Source: an uncultured Marvinbryantia sp.
Lineage (GTDB): Bacteria > Bacillota > Clostridia > Lachnospirales > Lachnospiraceae
Direction: 5' to 3'
Length of the DNA: 64,000 nt
Assembly (NCBI RefSeq): GCF_905201705.1
Contig: NZ_CAJKOX010000011.1
Coordinates: forward strand, 1-64,000
The position numbers and the translations under genes are program-made. Shown here in pieces: positions 24,367-34,063 of this stretch (position 1 is its first letter; the number at the start of each line of letters is the position of its first letter). The notes below the pieces were generated by a model, which saw nothing but the letters and a program-made list of their open reading frames with translations, had not been told where the DNA came from and searched no databases.

Positions 24367-26356
24367 GCTTTTAAAAGAGGCAGTCAAACGGGACGGAGCG
24401 GTTGCGATCCTTCTGGTGATCGGCTATTTCTGCTACTATCCGATCGGCGGGATGCTGCTTCTGCACGATAGCTGGTTTGACAGCGCGAATATGAATTCTA
24501 TTGCAAATACCGTGCAGATGTTTGGCATTGCGAATCCATTTTTATATTGTGTGACTTTTGGCGCGGCGCTGCTGCTCGGCATCATCCAGTTTTCCTATCT
24601 GCACTCGCCGGAGAAGGTGGATTTTTATCACAGCCTTCCGGTAAGGCGCGAGAAGCTTTTCTGTATCCGTTATGCGGCGGGGATCCTGGTGTGGCTGGCA
24701 CCGTTCGCCGTAAATCTCCTGCTGTTTGCGGCGGTCTGCGCGGGACGGGGAGTTGCAGTGACGGAGGCGGGCGCGGCGATTCCGGCGCTGCTCGCAAGCG
24801 GAATGGTCACACATATCGCATGCTTCCTGCTGGTTTACAGTATGACGGCGCTGGCGATGCTTCTGACCGGCAAGATCTTTGCCGCCATTGCCGCGGTAAT
24901 CGTGCTCTGCGGCTATGTGCCGGCAATCAGGCTGCTGCAGGAGGTGCTGATGGAGTTTTTCTTTTCCACCTTCTATGCGGCGCAGGATATTGGAAAAAGT
25001 CTTGCAGTACAGTGTACGCCGGTGTATGCTTATATCAGGATCTGCCAGGATGTGATGGATCAGGTTTTCCCGACGGATCTCGTGATCGCGATCACACTGA
25101 TATCCGCGCTCATCTGCCTGCTGTGCCTGTATCTCTACCGGCGGCGCGGCTCGGAGATGGCGGGGAAGCCGATGGCGTTTGATGCAATTGCCAGAGTGGT
25201 GAAATTTCTGCTGGTGGTGCCGGTCACGCTTATCTGTACGGTATTCTTCTACGCTGTCACCGATAATAACATATTGTGGGAAATTTTCGGATGGATTTTC
25301 AGTCTGCTTCTGATCAGCGGGATCATTGAGTTTGTTTACCGCATGGATATCCGGGAGGCGTTCCGGGATAAAAAACAGATCATACTGTCGGGCGTGGTAT
25401 CGCTTGCGATCCTGGCGGTATTTCAGCTTGACCTTCTTGGATATGACCGCTGGCTGCCGGAAAAGAGCGAGGTGGAGAGCGTCGGTCTTTCAAATAGTCA
25501 TGCGCTGATGCTTTATTCGGATATAGGTGCGTACGATCAGTTTGTGGCAAAGGACGGCACGGTGGTGCTTAGTTGGCGCGGCAATGTCGGTGTGGAACAG
25601 GATATGACGCTGGAGGGCGGCAGCGCAGATATGGACGCGCTGTTTGAGCTTGTGGAGCACAGCGAAAATTTCAGCGGAGCGTCCGTCTCGCAGCCGGATT
25701 CCTGGAACTATTACTGGTACCGGGTTACGGTGACCTGGCATTTAAAGGACGGAACAGAGAAGGTGCGCAGCTATGAGTATACGAATGAGAGCCTTGTGGA
25801 ATGGCTGTCGCCGCTCTGGGAGACGGAGGAGCACCGCAATCAGGTGAATCCGGTGCTGAATATTCAACCGGAGGATGTGCTGGCGGTGATGGTAGCTCCG
25901 GCGAATTCCTGGTTCCCTGAATCGGTAATTCTGGAAAACGCGGAACCGGATGACGCGGCTGCAGAGAGCAGGGATGATCCGGAAACGGAGGACGCGGCTG
26001 CAGAGAGCAGAGATGATCCGGAAACGGAGGACGTGGCTGTTGAGAGCAGGGATGATCCGGAAACGGTGCAGGATGAGATCAAGTACGCCAGGGAGGCGAT
26101 GGCGGAATCCAGTGTGATAAGCCCGGAAAAACCACTGACAGGTGCGCGGCTCGAAAAACTGGTGGAGACGATCCAGAAGGATATAAGCGAAGAAACGCTG
26201 AAGCAGGCGCTTTCGGTCAGCGAATGGGATATGCGGATCCTGTATCGCGGCGGGGACGGCAGAGTGTACGGACAGACCTATAACCTGAACGCCGGTTTCG
26301 CAGATACGGTAAAACTATTAAAAGAGTATGGCTATGACTTGGAGGACGTCGGATAA
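24341..26356 (+). CDS. ABC-2-type permease with extracytoplasmic domain
   Basis: Membrane subunit of 671 aa. About eight hydrophobic helices span residues 15-375. A long extracytoplasmic region follows, with three 12-aa acidic repeats (AAESRDDPETED type, at 25953-26064). ATG 24341 has GGAGGTGG just upstream and overlaps the ATPase gene by 26 bp, so the two are translationally coupled. It is the last gene of the GntR-ABC operon. Confidence 0.85.
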   Translation: MTSKISSAKLLKEAVKRDGAVAILLVIGYFCYYPIGGMLLLHDSWFDSANMNSIANTVQMFGIANPFLYCVTFGAALLLGIIQFSYLHSPEKVDFYHSLPVRREKLFCIRYAAGILVWLAPFAVNLLLFAAVCAGRGVAVTEAGAAIPALLASGMVTHIACFLLVYSMTALAMLLTGKIFAAIAAVIVLCGYVPAIRLLQEVLMEFFFSTFYAAQDIGKSLAVQCTPVYAYIRICQDVMDQVFPTDLVIAITLISALICLLCLYLYRRRGSEMAGKPMAFDAIARVVKFLLVVPVTLICTVFFYAVTDNNILWEIFGWIFSLLLISGIIEFVYRMDIREAFRDKKQIILSGVVSLAILAVFQLDLLGYDRWLPEKSEVESVGLSNSHALMLYSDIGAYDQFVAKDGTVVLSWRGNVGVEQDMTLEGGSADMDALFELVEHSENFSGASVSQPDSWNYYWYRVTVTWHLKDGTEKVRSYEYTNESLVEWLSPLWETEEHRNQVNPVLNIQPEDVLAVMVAPANSWFPESVILENAEPDDAAAESRDDPETEDAAAESRDDPETEDVAVESRDDPETVQDEIKYAREAMAESSVISPEKPLTGARLEKLVETIQKDISEETLKQALSVSEWDMRILYRGGDGRVYGQTYNLNAGFADTVKLLKEYGYDLEDVG

Positions 26357-26379
26357 CGGCAGAAAGAGGAAACGAAAAA

Positions 26380-28224
26380 ATGAGCAGTGCGGATATTTGC
26401 ATTCTCCCGCAGCCGCGGGAGTGCGTGTGTAAGGAAAACGAATTTGAATTAAGATACGATCAGTACCTTGTGTTGGGAGCGGGGACTGCCGGGCTGAGCC
26501 TGGAGAGCCTGCGGCAGGATATGCAGAAATATCTTGGCTTTGCGCTTCCGCTGCGGCGCGGGAGCAGCCGTCCGGGTGACGTTGTGTTTGCGCGCGCGGA
26601 GGGGCTTGGGGAGCAGGAGTATGTTCTTGATATCAGTGAAAAGGGCATTCTGGCGCAGGCGGGCGGTGAGGCAGGGCTTCGGTACGCGATGCAGACGCTG
26701 CGCCAGCTCCTTTGTCAGTGCGGTGCGGCGCTGCCGTGCCTGCATATCCGCGATTATCCGGCGACAGCGGAGCGCGGCTATTACTTTGACGTGACGCGCG
26801 GGCGCGTCCCGACGCTGGATTATCTGAAAAAGCTTGCCTCACGGATGGCATATTATAAACTGAACCAGATGCAGCTTTACATTGAGCACAGCTTTCTGTT
26901 CCGCGACCTGAGCGAGGTGTGGCGCGACGACACGCCGCTGACGGCGGAGGAAATTCTGGAGCTGGACGCCTATTGTCAGAAGCTTGGCATCGAGCTGGTG
27001 CCTTCGCTGTCAAGCTTCGGGCATCTTTACAAACTGCTGCGCACCAGACAGTACGCGCATCTTTGTGAGCTGGAGGATCCGGCGGCGGAGCCGTTTTCGT
27101 TTAAAGAGCGGATGGCGCACCACACGATCGACGTGTCAGATCCGGAGAGCCTGGCGCTGATGAAAAAGCTGATCGGCGAGTACATGGAGCTGTTTTCCTC
27201 GCGCCGCTTCAATATCTGCGCGGACGAGACGTTCGACCTTGGAAAAGGTAAAAATAAGGAGCGCGCCGAAAAGGAAGGCGTCTCCGGCATTTATATACAA
27301 TTTGTGCGGGCGCTGTGCGAATTTGTGGTAGAGCAGGGCAGAACGCCGATGTTCTGGGGCGATATCATCTGCGGCTTTCCGCAGGAATATCAGAAGCTTC
27401 CAGAAGGAACGATCTGTCTGAACTGGGGCTACGCGCCGCAGCAGAGCGGAGAGAACGCCGAAAAGCTTTTTAGGGCGGGCGCGATCCAGTATCTCTGCCC
27501 GGGCGTGGCGGGCTGGAACCAGTGGATCAATAAAATAGAAGCTTCCTATGAAAATATCCGCCGGATGTGCGGCTATGCGCAGGAATACCATGCGCTGGGC
27601 GTCTTAAATACCGATTGGGGCGATTTCGGGCACATTAACCATCCGGAATTTTCCATTCCCGGTCTGATCTACGGCGCGGCGTTTTCCTGGAACCCGGAGA
27701 TTCTGCCGTTTGCAGAGATCAACCGTCAGATTTCGAAGCTCGAATACCTGGACGATACCGGGGAGATCGTTTCCATCGCGGCGGAGGCGGATGTGTATTA
27801 CGATTTCACCTGGGAAGCGGCAGTCAGCTATTGCGAGTGCAAAGAGGAAGAACGGCGGCAGACTTTTGCACGCTATACGGATGCGGAAAGACTTGCACGC
27901 GTATCAGAAGATAACGAAAAGCTGCATGAGCTGCAGCTCCGGTTAAAGAGAAACCTTCCGAAGATGGATACAGAAAAGCGCGCGGCAGCGGGCGAATTTA
28001 TCCTGGCGATGGATGGCATCCGGGTTTTCAATGAAATCGGCGCGGCGCTGGCAGCGTGTTATGAGCAGAAGGAGACATGCACAGACTCCGGGGCGCTGGC
28101 GGCTCGCCTGGAAAACTGGTTCTATTATTATAAGAAGCTGTGGAGAAGTGTCAGCCGGGAATCGGGGCTTTCGCAGATAGAGGCGGTTATCATCTGGTAT
28201 GCCGACCTGCTGCGGTCACTTTGA
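26380..28224 (+). CDS. Glycoside hydrolase family 20, beta-N-acetylhexosaminidase-like
   Basis: Enzyme of 614 aa expected to remove terminal N-acetylhexosamine by substrate-assisted catalysis. An N-terminal GH20b-like alpha/beta domain (about 1-125) precedes the TIM barrel. RGYYFDVTRGRVPTLDYLKKLA marks the barrel start in family fashion, and the catalytic Asp-Glu pair is in ICADETFDLG (about residues 284-293). No signal peptide is seen, so it probably acts on imported oligosaccharides in the cytoplasm. AGAAAGAGG precedes ATG 26380. Confidence 0.9.
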   Translation: MSSADICILPQPRECVCKENEFELRYDQYLVLGAGTAGLSLESLRQDMQKYLGFALPLRRGSSRPGDVVFARAEGLGEQEYVLDISEKGILAQAGGEAGLRYAMQTLRQLLCQCGAALPCLHIRDYPATAERGYYFDVTRGRVPTLDYLKKLASRMAYYKLNQMQLYIEHSFLFRDLSEVWRDDTPLTAEEILELDAYCQKLGIELVPSLSSFGHLYKLLRTRQYAHLCELEDPAAEPFSFKERMAHHTIDVSDPESLALMKKLIGEYMELFSSRRFNICADETFDLGKGKNKERAEKEGVSGIYIQFVRALCEFVVEQGRTPMFWGDIICGFPQEYQKLPEGTICLNWGYAPQQSGENAEKLFRAGAIQYLCPGVAGWNQWINKIEASYENIRRMCGYAQEYHALGVLNTDWGDFGHINHPEFSIPGLIYGAAFSWNPEILPFAEINRQISKLEYLDDTGEIVSIAAEADVYYDFTWEAAVSYCECKEEERRQTFARYTDAERLARVSEDNEKLHELQLRLKRNLPKMDTEKRAAAGEFILAMDGIRVFNEIGAALAACYEQKETCTDSGALAARLENWFYYYKKLWRSVSRESGLSQIEAVIIWYADLLRSL

Positions 28225-28256
28225 TAAAGACGCTTTCCTTTTCACGTGGGACATGA

Positions 28257-28316
28257 TATACTTAGGGAAAGCGCGGACGGTAAAATTTGCGCGCGGGCGG
28301 CATGGGCTGTCCGCGC
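28257..28316 (+). promoter_or_regulatory. Leader region of pyrC
   Basis: An extended -10 box (TGATATACT, 28254-28262) is followed by a long-range stem GCGCGGAC (28271-28278) with GTCCGCGC (28309-28316). There is no T-tract. I do not recognise a PyrR-binding sequence. It may be the pyrimidine operon promoter and leader. Confidence 0.4.
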
Positions 28317-28365
28317 CTTTGCTGTAAGCTGAGGAAGCATCGTCCGCAGACACAGGAGGTTAGCG

Positions 28366-29655
28366 ATGCTGATTATTAAAAACGGAACCATCGTCGATCC
28401 GGCTTCGGGCATGGAGCAGGCGGGCGATGTGGTTGTGGAAAACGGGAAGATCGTGCAGCTTGGCGGCAGCTTTGCCGGGACGGTCGGCGATGCTGATGAG
28501 GTGATCGACGCGCAGGGGCTTGTCGTTGCACCGGGGCTTATCGACACGCACGTACATTTCCGCGATCCGGGCTATACGTATAAGGAGGATATCTGCACCG
28601 GCGCACACGCGGCGGCAGCGGGCGGCTTTACCACCGTGGTCTGCATGGCGAACACGAACCCGGTGGCGGACAACGAGGAAACCGTCTCTTATATTGTTAA
28701 AAAGGCGCAGAAAACAAATATTCATGTGCTGACAGCGGCGGCGGTCACGAAGGGCTTAAAGGGAAAAGAGCTGGTTGATTTTGATAAATTGTATGAATGC
28801 GGCGCGGTCGGCTTTACGGACGACGGCATTCCGCTGAAGGATGCGGCGCTTCTGGAGGAAGCGATGATGCAGGCGGCGCGGCTGGACGTGCCCATCAGCC
28901 TGCATGAGGAGGACGCGTCCATGATCGCCCGCCCGGGCGTCAATGCCGGGAAGGTTGCCGATGCGCTGGAGTACGGCGGCGCGCCGGCAGAATCCGAGAG
29001 CACGATGGTGGAGCGCGACTGCCAGCTTGCCTTAAAGACGCGGGCGTCTGTTGTCATCCAGCACATCAGCGCGAAAAAATCCGTGGAAGCAGTGCGCAGT
29101 TACTGGCGGCGCGGAGCGCGGGTGCACGGGGAGGTGACACCGCAGCATTTTTCGCTGACGGAGGATATCGTGCTCACAAAGGGCAGCCTTGCACGGGTAA
29201 ATCCGCCCCTCCGCACGGAGGAGGACCGGCAGGCGCTGATCGGGGGATTAAAGGACGGGACGCTGGATATTATCTCCACCGACCACGCGCCGCACAGCCG
29301 CGAGGAAAAAGCGCGCGACATTAAGGCGGCTCCGAGCGGCATGATCGGGCTGGAGACGTCGCTGGCGCTCGGCATCACCAATCTGGTGAAGCCGGGACAT
29401 CTGTCTTTGATGGATCTTCTGGAAAAGATGACGGTGAATCCGGCAAGACTTTACAGATTAAATGCGGGCGTGCTCGCCGAGGGCGCGGCGGCGGATCTGG
29501 TGATCTTCGATGAGAACGAGACCTGGACGGTGACGGATAATTTCCGCTCCAAATCAAACAACTCGCCGTTTATCGGGCAGACGCTCACCGGCAGGGTGAA
29601 ATATACTGTCTGCGGCGGAAAGATGGTCTACCGGGACGGGCAGACGGCGTTCTGA
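28366..29655 (+). CDS. pyrC: Dihydroorotase
   Basis: Zinc amidohydrolase converting carbamoyl aspartate to dihydroorotate, the third step of pyrimidine synthesis, 429 aa (class I type). Metal and active-site motifs are visible: DTHVHFRDPG near residue 60, QHISAKKS, and STDHAPHSREEK near 305. ACAGGAGG precedes ATG 28366. It heads the pyrC-pyrK-pyrD cluster, although a palindromic element separates it from pyrK. Confidence 0.97.
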   Translation: MLIIKNGTIVDPASGMEQAGDVVVENGKIVQLGGSFAGTVGDADEVIDAQGLVVAPGLIDTHVHFRDPGYTYKEDICTGAHAAAAGGFTTVVCMANTNPVADNEETVSYIVKKAQKTNIHVLTAAAVTKGLKGKELVDFDKLYECGAVGFTDDGIPLKDAALLEEAMMQAARLDVPISLHEEDASMIARPGVNAGKVADALEYGGAPAESESTMVERDCQLALKTRASVVIQHISAKKSVEAVRSYWRRGARVHGEVTPQHFSLTEDIVLTKGSLARVNPPLRTEEDRQALIGGLKDGTLDIISTDHAPHSREEKARDIKAAPSGMIGLETSLALGITNLVKPGHLSLMDLLEKMTVNPARLYRLNAGVLAEGAAADLVIFDENETWTVTDNFRSKSNNSPFIGQTLTGRVKYTVCGGKMVYRDGQTAF

Positions 29656-29684
29656 GCAGAGACAGAGCGGTTTCAGAAAAATGG

Positions 29685-29786
29685 TAACTACTCAGCCAGC
29701 AAGCCATATGTCAATATCAGAAACATCTGCTTACATGCAAGCATGACGCATTTGTTTCTGATATTTGCCGCATGGCTGAGTAGTTA
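29685..29786. repeat. 102-bp palindromic element between pyrC and pyrK
   Basis: Outer arms TAACTACTCAGCCA (29685-29698) and TGGCTGAGTAGTTA (29773-29786) are perfectly complementary. Inner arms ATATCAGAAACA (29714-29725) and TGTTTCTGATAT (29753-29764) are also perfect, and a further small stem lies in the loop. The size and nested symmetry suggest a MITE or a dispersed palindromic repeat, transcribed as a long hairpin within the pyr mRNA. Confidence 0.75.
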
Positions 29787-29813
29787 TAAAACATGCGGGA
29801 AAGGAAGAGAAAA

Positions 29814-30533
29814 ATGGGAAAAGTGACGAGCAACAGGGCGCTCGGAGAGGATTTCTATCTGATGCGCGTGGAGGAAGAAAACAATGCGCGGATGGGGCAG
29901 TTTTATATGCTGCGTGCATGGGAGACGTATCCGGTGCTCAGCCGTCCGATCAGCGTGTATGATGCGGATAAGGAGAGCGTGAGCTTTTTATATAAAGTGG
30001 TGGGCAAGGGCACAGAGCTTTTGTGTCAGTTAAAAGAGGGCGACGAGATCACGCTGGACGGGGCGCACGGAAACGGATTTCCGTCTCTGGCGGACAAAAA
30101 GCGCATCGCGCTGGTCGGCGGCGGCGTGGGGATCGCGCCGCTCTATCTGGCGGCAAAGACCTATAAAAAAGAAAACCCGGACTGCACTGTTAACATTTAT
30201 CTTGGTTTCAGCGGGAAAACGGTTCTGACAGAGGAATTTGATGCGGTCTGTGATAAGCTTGTGGTGAACGTGGGCGGATTTGTGACAGACGATATTGATC
30301 CGACTGCGTATGATGCGATCGTCACCTGCGGACCGACGATCATGATGAAGGTGCTCTACAGTAAATGCGTGAAATGCCAGGCGGCCGCGCCTCTTTACGT
30401 CTCCATGGAGAACCGCATGGCGTGCGGCATCGGCGCCTGTCTGGTGTGCAGCTGCAGGACGGCAAACGGAAACCGGAAGGTCTGCAAGGATGGGCCGGTA
30501 TTCTTAGGAAGCGAGGTGTTTGGCATTGAGTAA
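29814..30533 (+). CDS. pyrK: Dihydroorotate dehydrogenase electron-transfer subunit
   Basis: FAD and [2Fe-2S] subunit of 239 aa that links PyrD to NAD. An N-terminal FAD-binding barrel (RPISVYDAD) is followed by a nucleotide-binding fold (GGGVGIAPLYLAAK) and a Cys-rich C-terminus (CGIGACLVCSCRT, with a last Cys in VCKDGP) that binds the cluster. ATG 29814 is chosen because AAAGGAAG lies upstream; an in-frame ATG at 29793 lacks a ribosome binding site. Its end overlaps pyrD by 14 bp. Confidence 0.96.
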   Translation: MGKVTSNRALGEDFYLMRVEEENNARMGQFYMLRAWETYPVLSRPISVYDADKESVSFLYKVVGKGTELLCQLKEGDEITLDGAHGNGFPSLADKKRIALVGGGVGIAPLYLAAKTYKKENPDCTVNIYLGFSGKTVLTEEFDAVCDKLVVNVGGFVTDDIDPTAYDAIVTCGPTIMMKVLYSKCVKCQAAAPLYVSMENRMACGIGACLVCSCRTANGNRKVCKDGPVFLGSEVFGIE

Positions 30534-31431
30534 CAGATTAAAAACGACCTTCGCCGGGGTGGAATTTAAAAATCCGGTGGTGCTCGCCTCCGGCACCTGC
30601 GGCTTCGGCAGAGAATTAAACGAGTATTTCGACATTGAGCGCCTGGGCGGGCTGTGCTCTAAGGGGCTGCTCGATCATCCGCACGGCGGCAACGAGGGCA
30701 TCCGCATCTGGGAGACGGCGAGCGGCATCATGAACAGTGTCGGGCTGGAAAATCCGGGCGTCGACGCCTTTATTGAAAATGACCTCGACTGGATAAACGG
30801 GAAAAATTTGGTGAACATTGTCAACCTGGGCGGACATTCGCTGGACGGTTACTTAAAAGGAATGGAGAAGCTGAATGAGGTGGATCTGGACATCCTGGAG
30901 CTGAACATTTCCTGCCCGAACGTGAAGAGCGGCGGCATGAATTTCGGCACGAAAACGGAGGTTGCCCGCGAGATCGTGCGCAGGATCCGCGCTGTCTGCC
31001 GCCACAAGCTGGTGGTGAAGCTCTCCCCGAACGCCGAGGATATCGTATCGCTGGCGAAAATGTGCGAGGAGGAGGGCGCAGACGGCGTTTCTCTTGTCAA
31101 TACCTTTCTCGGCATGGCGATCGATCTGAAAAAGAAAGCGCCGGTATTTCATAACGTCTACGCCGGACTTTCCGGTCCCGCGATCAAGCCGATCGCGCTC
31201 AGAATGGTACATCAGGTATCGAAGGCGGTCTCCATCCCGGTGATGGGGCTTGGCGGCATCACCACCTGGGAGGATGCTATCGAATTTATCATGGCTGGCG
31301 CGACCGTCGTGCAGGTCGGCACCGCCACCTTCATGAAGCCGGATATCAGCATGGATATTATAGATGGGATGGAGCGTTACCTGGAAGAGAACGGCTGTGA
31401 GAGTATTGAGGAGATACGGGGGATTTTGTAA
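30520..31431 (+). CDS. pyrD: Dihydroorotate dehydrogenase, NAD-linked type 1B catalytic subunit
   Basis: FMN enzyme of about 303 aa that oxidises dihydroorotate to orotate. It carries LASGTCGFGRE near the start, ELNISCPNVKSGG containing the active-site Cys, and KLSPNAEDI and GLGGITTWEDA as FMN-phosphate-binding segments. The start is TTG, either at 30520 or at 30526; the latter has GAGGTG at better spacing. It overlaps pyrK, so the two subunits are coupled. A bidirectional terminator follows. Confidence 0.96.
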   Translation: MALSNRLKTTFAGVEFKNPVVLASGTCGFGRELNEYFDIERLGGLCSKGLLDHPHGGNEGIRIWETASGIMNSVGLENPGVDAFIENDLDWINGKNLVNIVNLGGHSLDGYLKGMEKLNEVDLDILELNISCPNVKSGGMNFGTKTEVAREIVRRIRAVCRHKLVVKLSPNAEDIVSLAKMCEEEGADGVSLVNTFLGMAIDLKKKAPVFHNVYAGLSGPAIKPIALRMVHQVSKAVSIPVMGLGGITTWEDAIEFIMAGATVVQVGTATFMKPDISMDIIDGMERYLEENGCESIEEIRGIL

Positions 31432-31455
31432 AAAAGGATAATATGCTGCATAAAA

Positions 31456-31488
31456 AGGGCTGCCGAAAAACCGGCAGCCATGTTTTTT
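31456..31488. terminator. Bidirectional terminator after pyrD
   Basis: The perfect 8-bp stem GGCTGCCG (31458-31465) and CGGCAGCC (31472-31479) has A-rich sequence on the left and a T run on the right, so it can stop transcripts from both convergent genes. Confidence 0.85.
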
Positions 31489-31492
31489 GTTT

Positions 31493-31993
31493 TTATTTTT
31501 TTGATTTTGCAGCTTTTCCGGATTTTGCCGGTGCTGCAGCTTTGTCTTCTTTTTTGTCTTTCTTAAACCGTGCAAAGAAGCCTTTTTTCTTTGGTGCCGG
31601 TGCTTCCAGCGGACCACGTACACCGCGTACCTCGGTTATGTAGATGCCGCTCACAGTGGCCTTTACTTCTTTTTTTACAGGGATCAGATCAAAAATCTTG
31701 GCATCTGCCACCAGCGTCATTACTCTTGGACCGACCTTTGCTTTTACAATAGGAAGCTTTGTCCTGCGCATCAGCTTCGGCGTCTGGTCGATGACCATCT
31801 GGGGAAGTCCGGAGTCTTTAATCTTCATCATCTTTTTATCAATTACCAGCATGGAGACGGTCTGCTTCATTGCCTCCATCTGTTCCTGCTGTGCGGCCTG
31901 CTTTTTCTGTGCTTTTCTGCCGAAAAAATACAATACGCCGAGAATGACGACTAATACCAGCAGAATGATCAAAAGAATGTTAAATACTGACAT
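31493..31993 (-). CDS. Single-pass membrane protein with basic tail, unknown function
   Basis: Protein of 166 aa. A hydrophobic helix (about residues 5-24) is followed by a Gln-rich coiled-coil-like stretch, a compact domain (about 47-125) and a Lys/Ala-rich tail (KKDKKEDKAAAPAKSGK). I do not recognise the family. On the minus strand GAGGAGGAG lies just before the ATG at 31993; an upstream in-frame ATG at 32008 lies within that ribosome binding site. It is convergent with pyrD. Confidence 0.7.
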   Translation of the reverse strand: MSVFNILLIILLVLVVILGVLYFFGRKAQKKQAAQQEQMEAMKQTVSMLVIDKKMMKIKDSGLPQMVIDQTPKLMRRTKLPIVKAKVGPRVMTLVADAKIFDLIPVKKEVKATVSGIYITEVRGVRGPLEAPAPKKKGFFARFKKDKKEDKAAAPAKSGKAAKSKK

Positions 31994-32153
31994 TTTTCTC
32001 CTCCTCAAAAGTTTGCTTTTTTTATTTTAGCATCCTTTTTTTAAAAGTGCAATAATCTTTCGTAATACTGTGAAAAAACTGTGATAGCAATTGATTTTTC
32101 GGGAAAATTATGTTAGAGTGGCTATTAGGGATTTTACACCTTTGGAGGAATTT

Positions 32154-33965
32154 ATGGGCGGAGACAGGTACGAAAGGGGAGGCTCTGGCGAAAGAAGGGG
32201 CAGGCGCAGGGCGCAGCAGACCGGGGATGTCAGACGCAGACAGGCAGAATATGATGTGCGGCGTACTGAGCCGAAGAAAAGACGAAAGAAAAAAAGGGGC
32301 GGCGGAGCGGCAACTGTTATTTTAATCCTGTTGATTTTACTTGTGGCAGCAGGTATTATATTAGTGGCGTCCGACTGGCTTGGCGTGGAGATACCGTTTC
32401 TGCAGACAGGCGTGAAGCAGACGCTCACACAGGCGGAAGAGCTTGCAGGGGGGTACGATTATGACGGGGCGATCGCTGCACTGCAGGAAAACAAAAAATA
32501 TGGTTCCAATACGCAGCTTCAGGAGGCAGCCGCAGAATATGAGAGCGAGAAGGCTGCCATGGAGACGGCGATAAAGGAAACGCTCGCTTCTGCCAGTGCG
32601 CGCGCGGATGAATATGATTACAAGGGCGGCGCAGACATTCTCAGGGCGAGCCAGTATTACAGCGTGAGCAGCGTTTTGCAGACGACGGCGGCACAGTATG
32701 ACGAGGCGGAGAAAAACAAAGGGAATATTGATGAACAGACGCTCACGCAGGCGGACACGCTTGCCGAGATGTATGACTACGACGGAGCGATCGATATCCT
32801 GAAGGAGACCTCAGCGTATCAGACGAATCCGGTCGTCCAGCAGAAGGTACAGGAGTACGAAGAGGCAAAGGCGGCATGTGTAGCGATCAATCCGGAGGAT
32901 GTGACGCATATTTTTTATCATTCTCTGATTGTAGATCCGTCCAGGGGATTTAATGAGAGCGATCCGGCATACGCTGGCATGATGCAGTGGATGACGACCG
33001 TTTCAGAGTTTGATAAAATCACGCAGTCCATGTACGACAGGGGGTATGTGCTGGTCAGCATTTACGATCTGTTCAAAAAGACGACTGCGGAGGACGGCAC
33101 TGTCACGCTCACTCCGAGCCAGGTTTACCTGCCGGAGGGAAAGAAAGCATATGTGATGTCTCTGGATGACCTCAGCTACTATCATACGTATGATGGTCAC
33201 GGGATCGCATCGAAGATCGTGCTGGATGAAGAGGGCAAGCCGACCTGTGAATATATTCAGGAGGACGGTACAGTAGTATACGGAGATTACGATGTTGTTC
33301 CGCGGCTCGACACCTTTATTGAGGAGCACCCGGATGCCTGCTACCGCGGGGCGCGCGGCATCATTGCACTGACGGGTTACGACGGCATTCTCGGTTATCG
33401 CACAGACGGCTCATACAGCGCGGAGAACAATACCAATCCGGAGAAGTATTATACGGACGATCTGCAGCAGAAGTGGCTGGACGAGCACCCGGATTTCGAC
33501 TGGGAGCAGGAGCGCGCTGAGGCGAAGAAGGTTGCGGAGGCTATGAAGGCGGACGGCTGGACGTTTGCAAGCCACACCTGGGGGCATAAGAAGGTTGGCG
33601 AGACGAGCTACGACGATCTGGTAGCAGATACGGAGCGCTGGCTGCAGTATGTATCACCGCTGATCGGCGGAACCGACGCAATTATTTTTGCACACGGCGA
33701 GGATCTTACCACTACCGGCGTCTACGATTCTTCCGTCGACAAGTATGTGTATCTGAAGAGCAAGGGATTTGATGTTTACTGCAACGTGGATTCTACGCGC
33801 TATACGACAGTAGTCACGTCCGATTACTTCCACCAGGGCAGAAGAAACCTGGATGGATATCGGATTTACCAGGATACGATCATAGATGATCCGATGACGG
33901 CGGATTTATTTGACGCGTCGGAGGTACTTGACCCGCAGAGACCGGGACCGGTGCCGGAATTATAA
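32154..33965 (+). CDS. Membrane-anchored polysaccharide deacetylase family protein
   Basis: Protein of 603 aa. An Arg/Lys-rich cytoplasmic N-terminus (about 1-55) leads to one membrane helix (about 56-82) and three short repeats with DYDGAI or DYKGGA cores, likely TPR-like. A NodB-type deacetylase domain follows (about 265-595), with SLDDLSYY and ASHTWGHKK as the metal and catalytic segments. The probable substrate is an N-acetylated cell-wall or capsular glycan. TTTGGAGG lies before ATG 32154, which is preferred over the longer open frame. Confidence 0.85.
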   Translation: MGGDRYERGGSGERRGRRRAQQTGDVRRRQAEYDVRRTEPKKRRKKKRGGGAATVILILLILLVAAGIILVASDWLGVEIPFLQTGVKQTLTQAEELAGGYDYDGAIAALQENKKYGSNTQLQEAAAEYESEKAAMETAIKETLASASARADEYDYKGGADILRASQYYSVSSVLQTTAAQYDEAEKNKGNIDEQTLTQADTLAEMYDYDGAIDILKETSAYQTNPVVQQKVQEYEEAKAACVAINPEDVTHIFYHSLIVDPSRGFNESDPAYAGMMQWMTTVSEFDKITQSMYDRGYVLVSIYDLFKKTTAEDGTVTLTPSQVYLPEGKKAYVMSLDDLSYYHTYDGHGIASKIVLDEEGKPTCEYIQEDGTVVYGDYDVVPRLDTFIEEHPDACYRGARGIIALTGYDGILGYRTDGSYSAENNTNPEKYYTDDLQQKWLDEHPDFDWEQERAEAKKVAEAMKADGWTFASHTWGHKKVGETSYDDLVADTERWLQYVSPLIGGTDAIIFAHGEDLTTTGVYDSSVDKYVYLKSKGFDVYCNVDSTRYTTVVTSDYFHQGRRNLDGYRIYQDTIIDDPMTADLFDASEVLDPQRPGPVPEL

Positions 33966-34063
33966 TGATGATATGATGCGGTTTTTCCGTTCATATAGGC
34001 GGACAGCGATGCCCGTGAGGGAATTTAATGTGTGGAATAAAAAGAGAGGATAGGTAATTTATT

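Noticed and set aside
28257..28365. PyrR-type attenuator before pyrC
   Set aside because: A long stem is present, but I find neither the PyrR-binding sequence nor a T-tract terminator.
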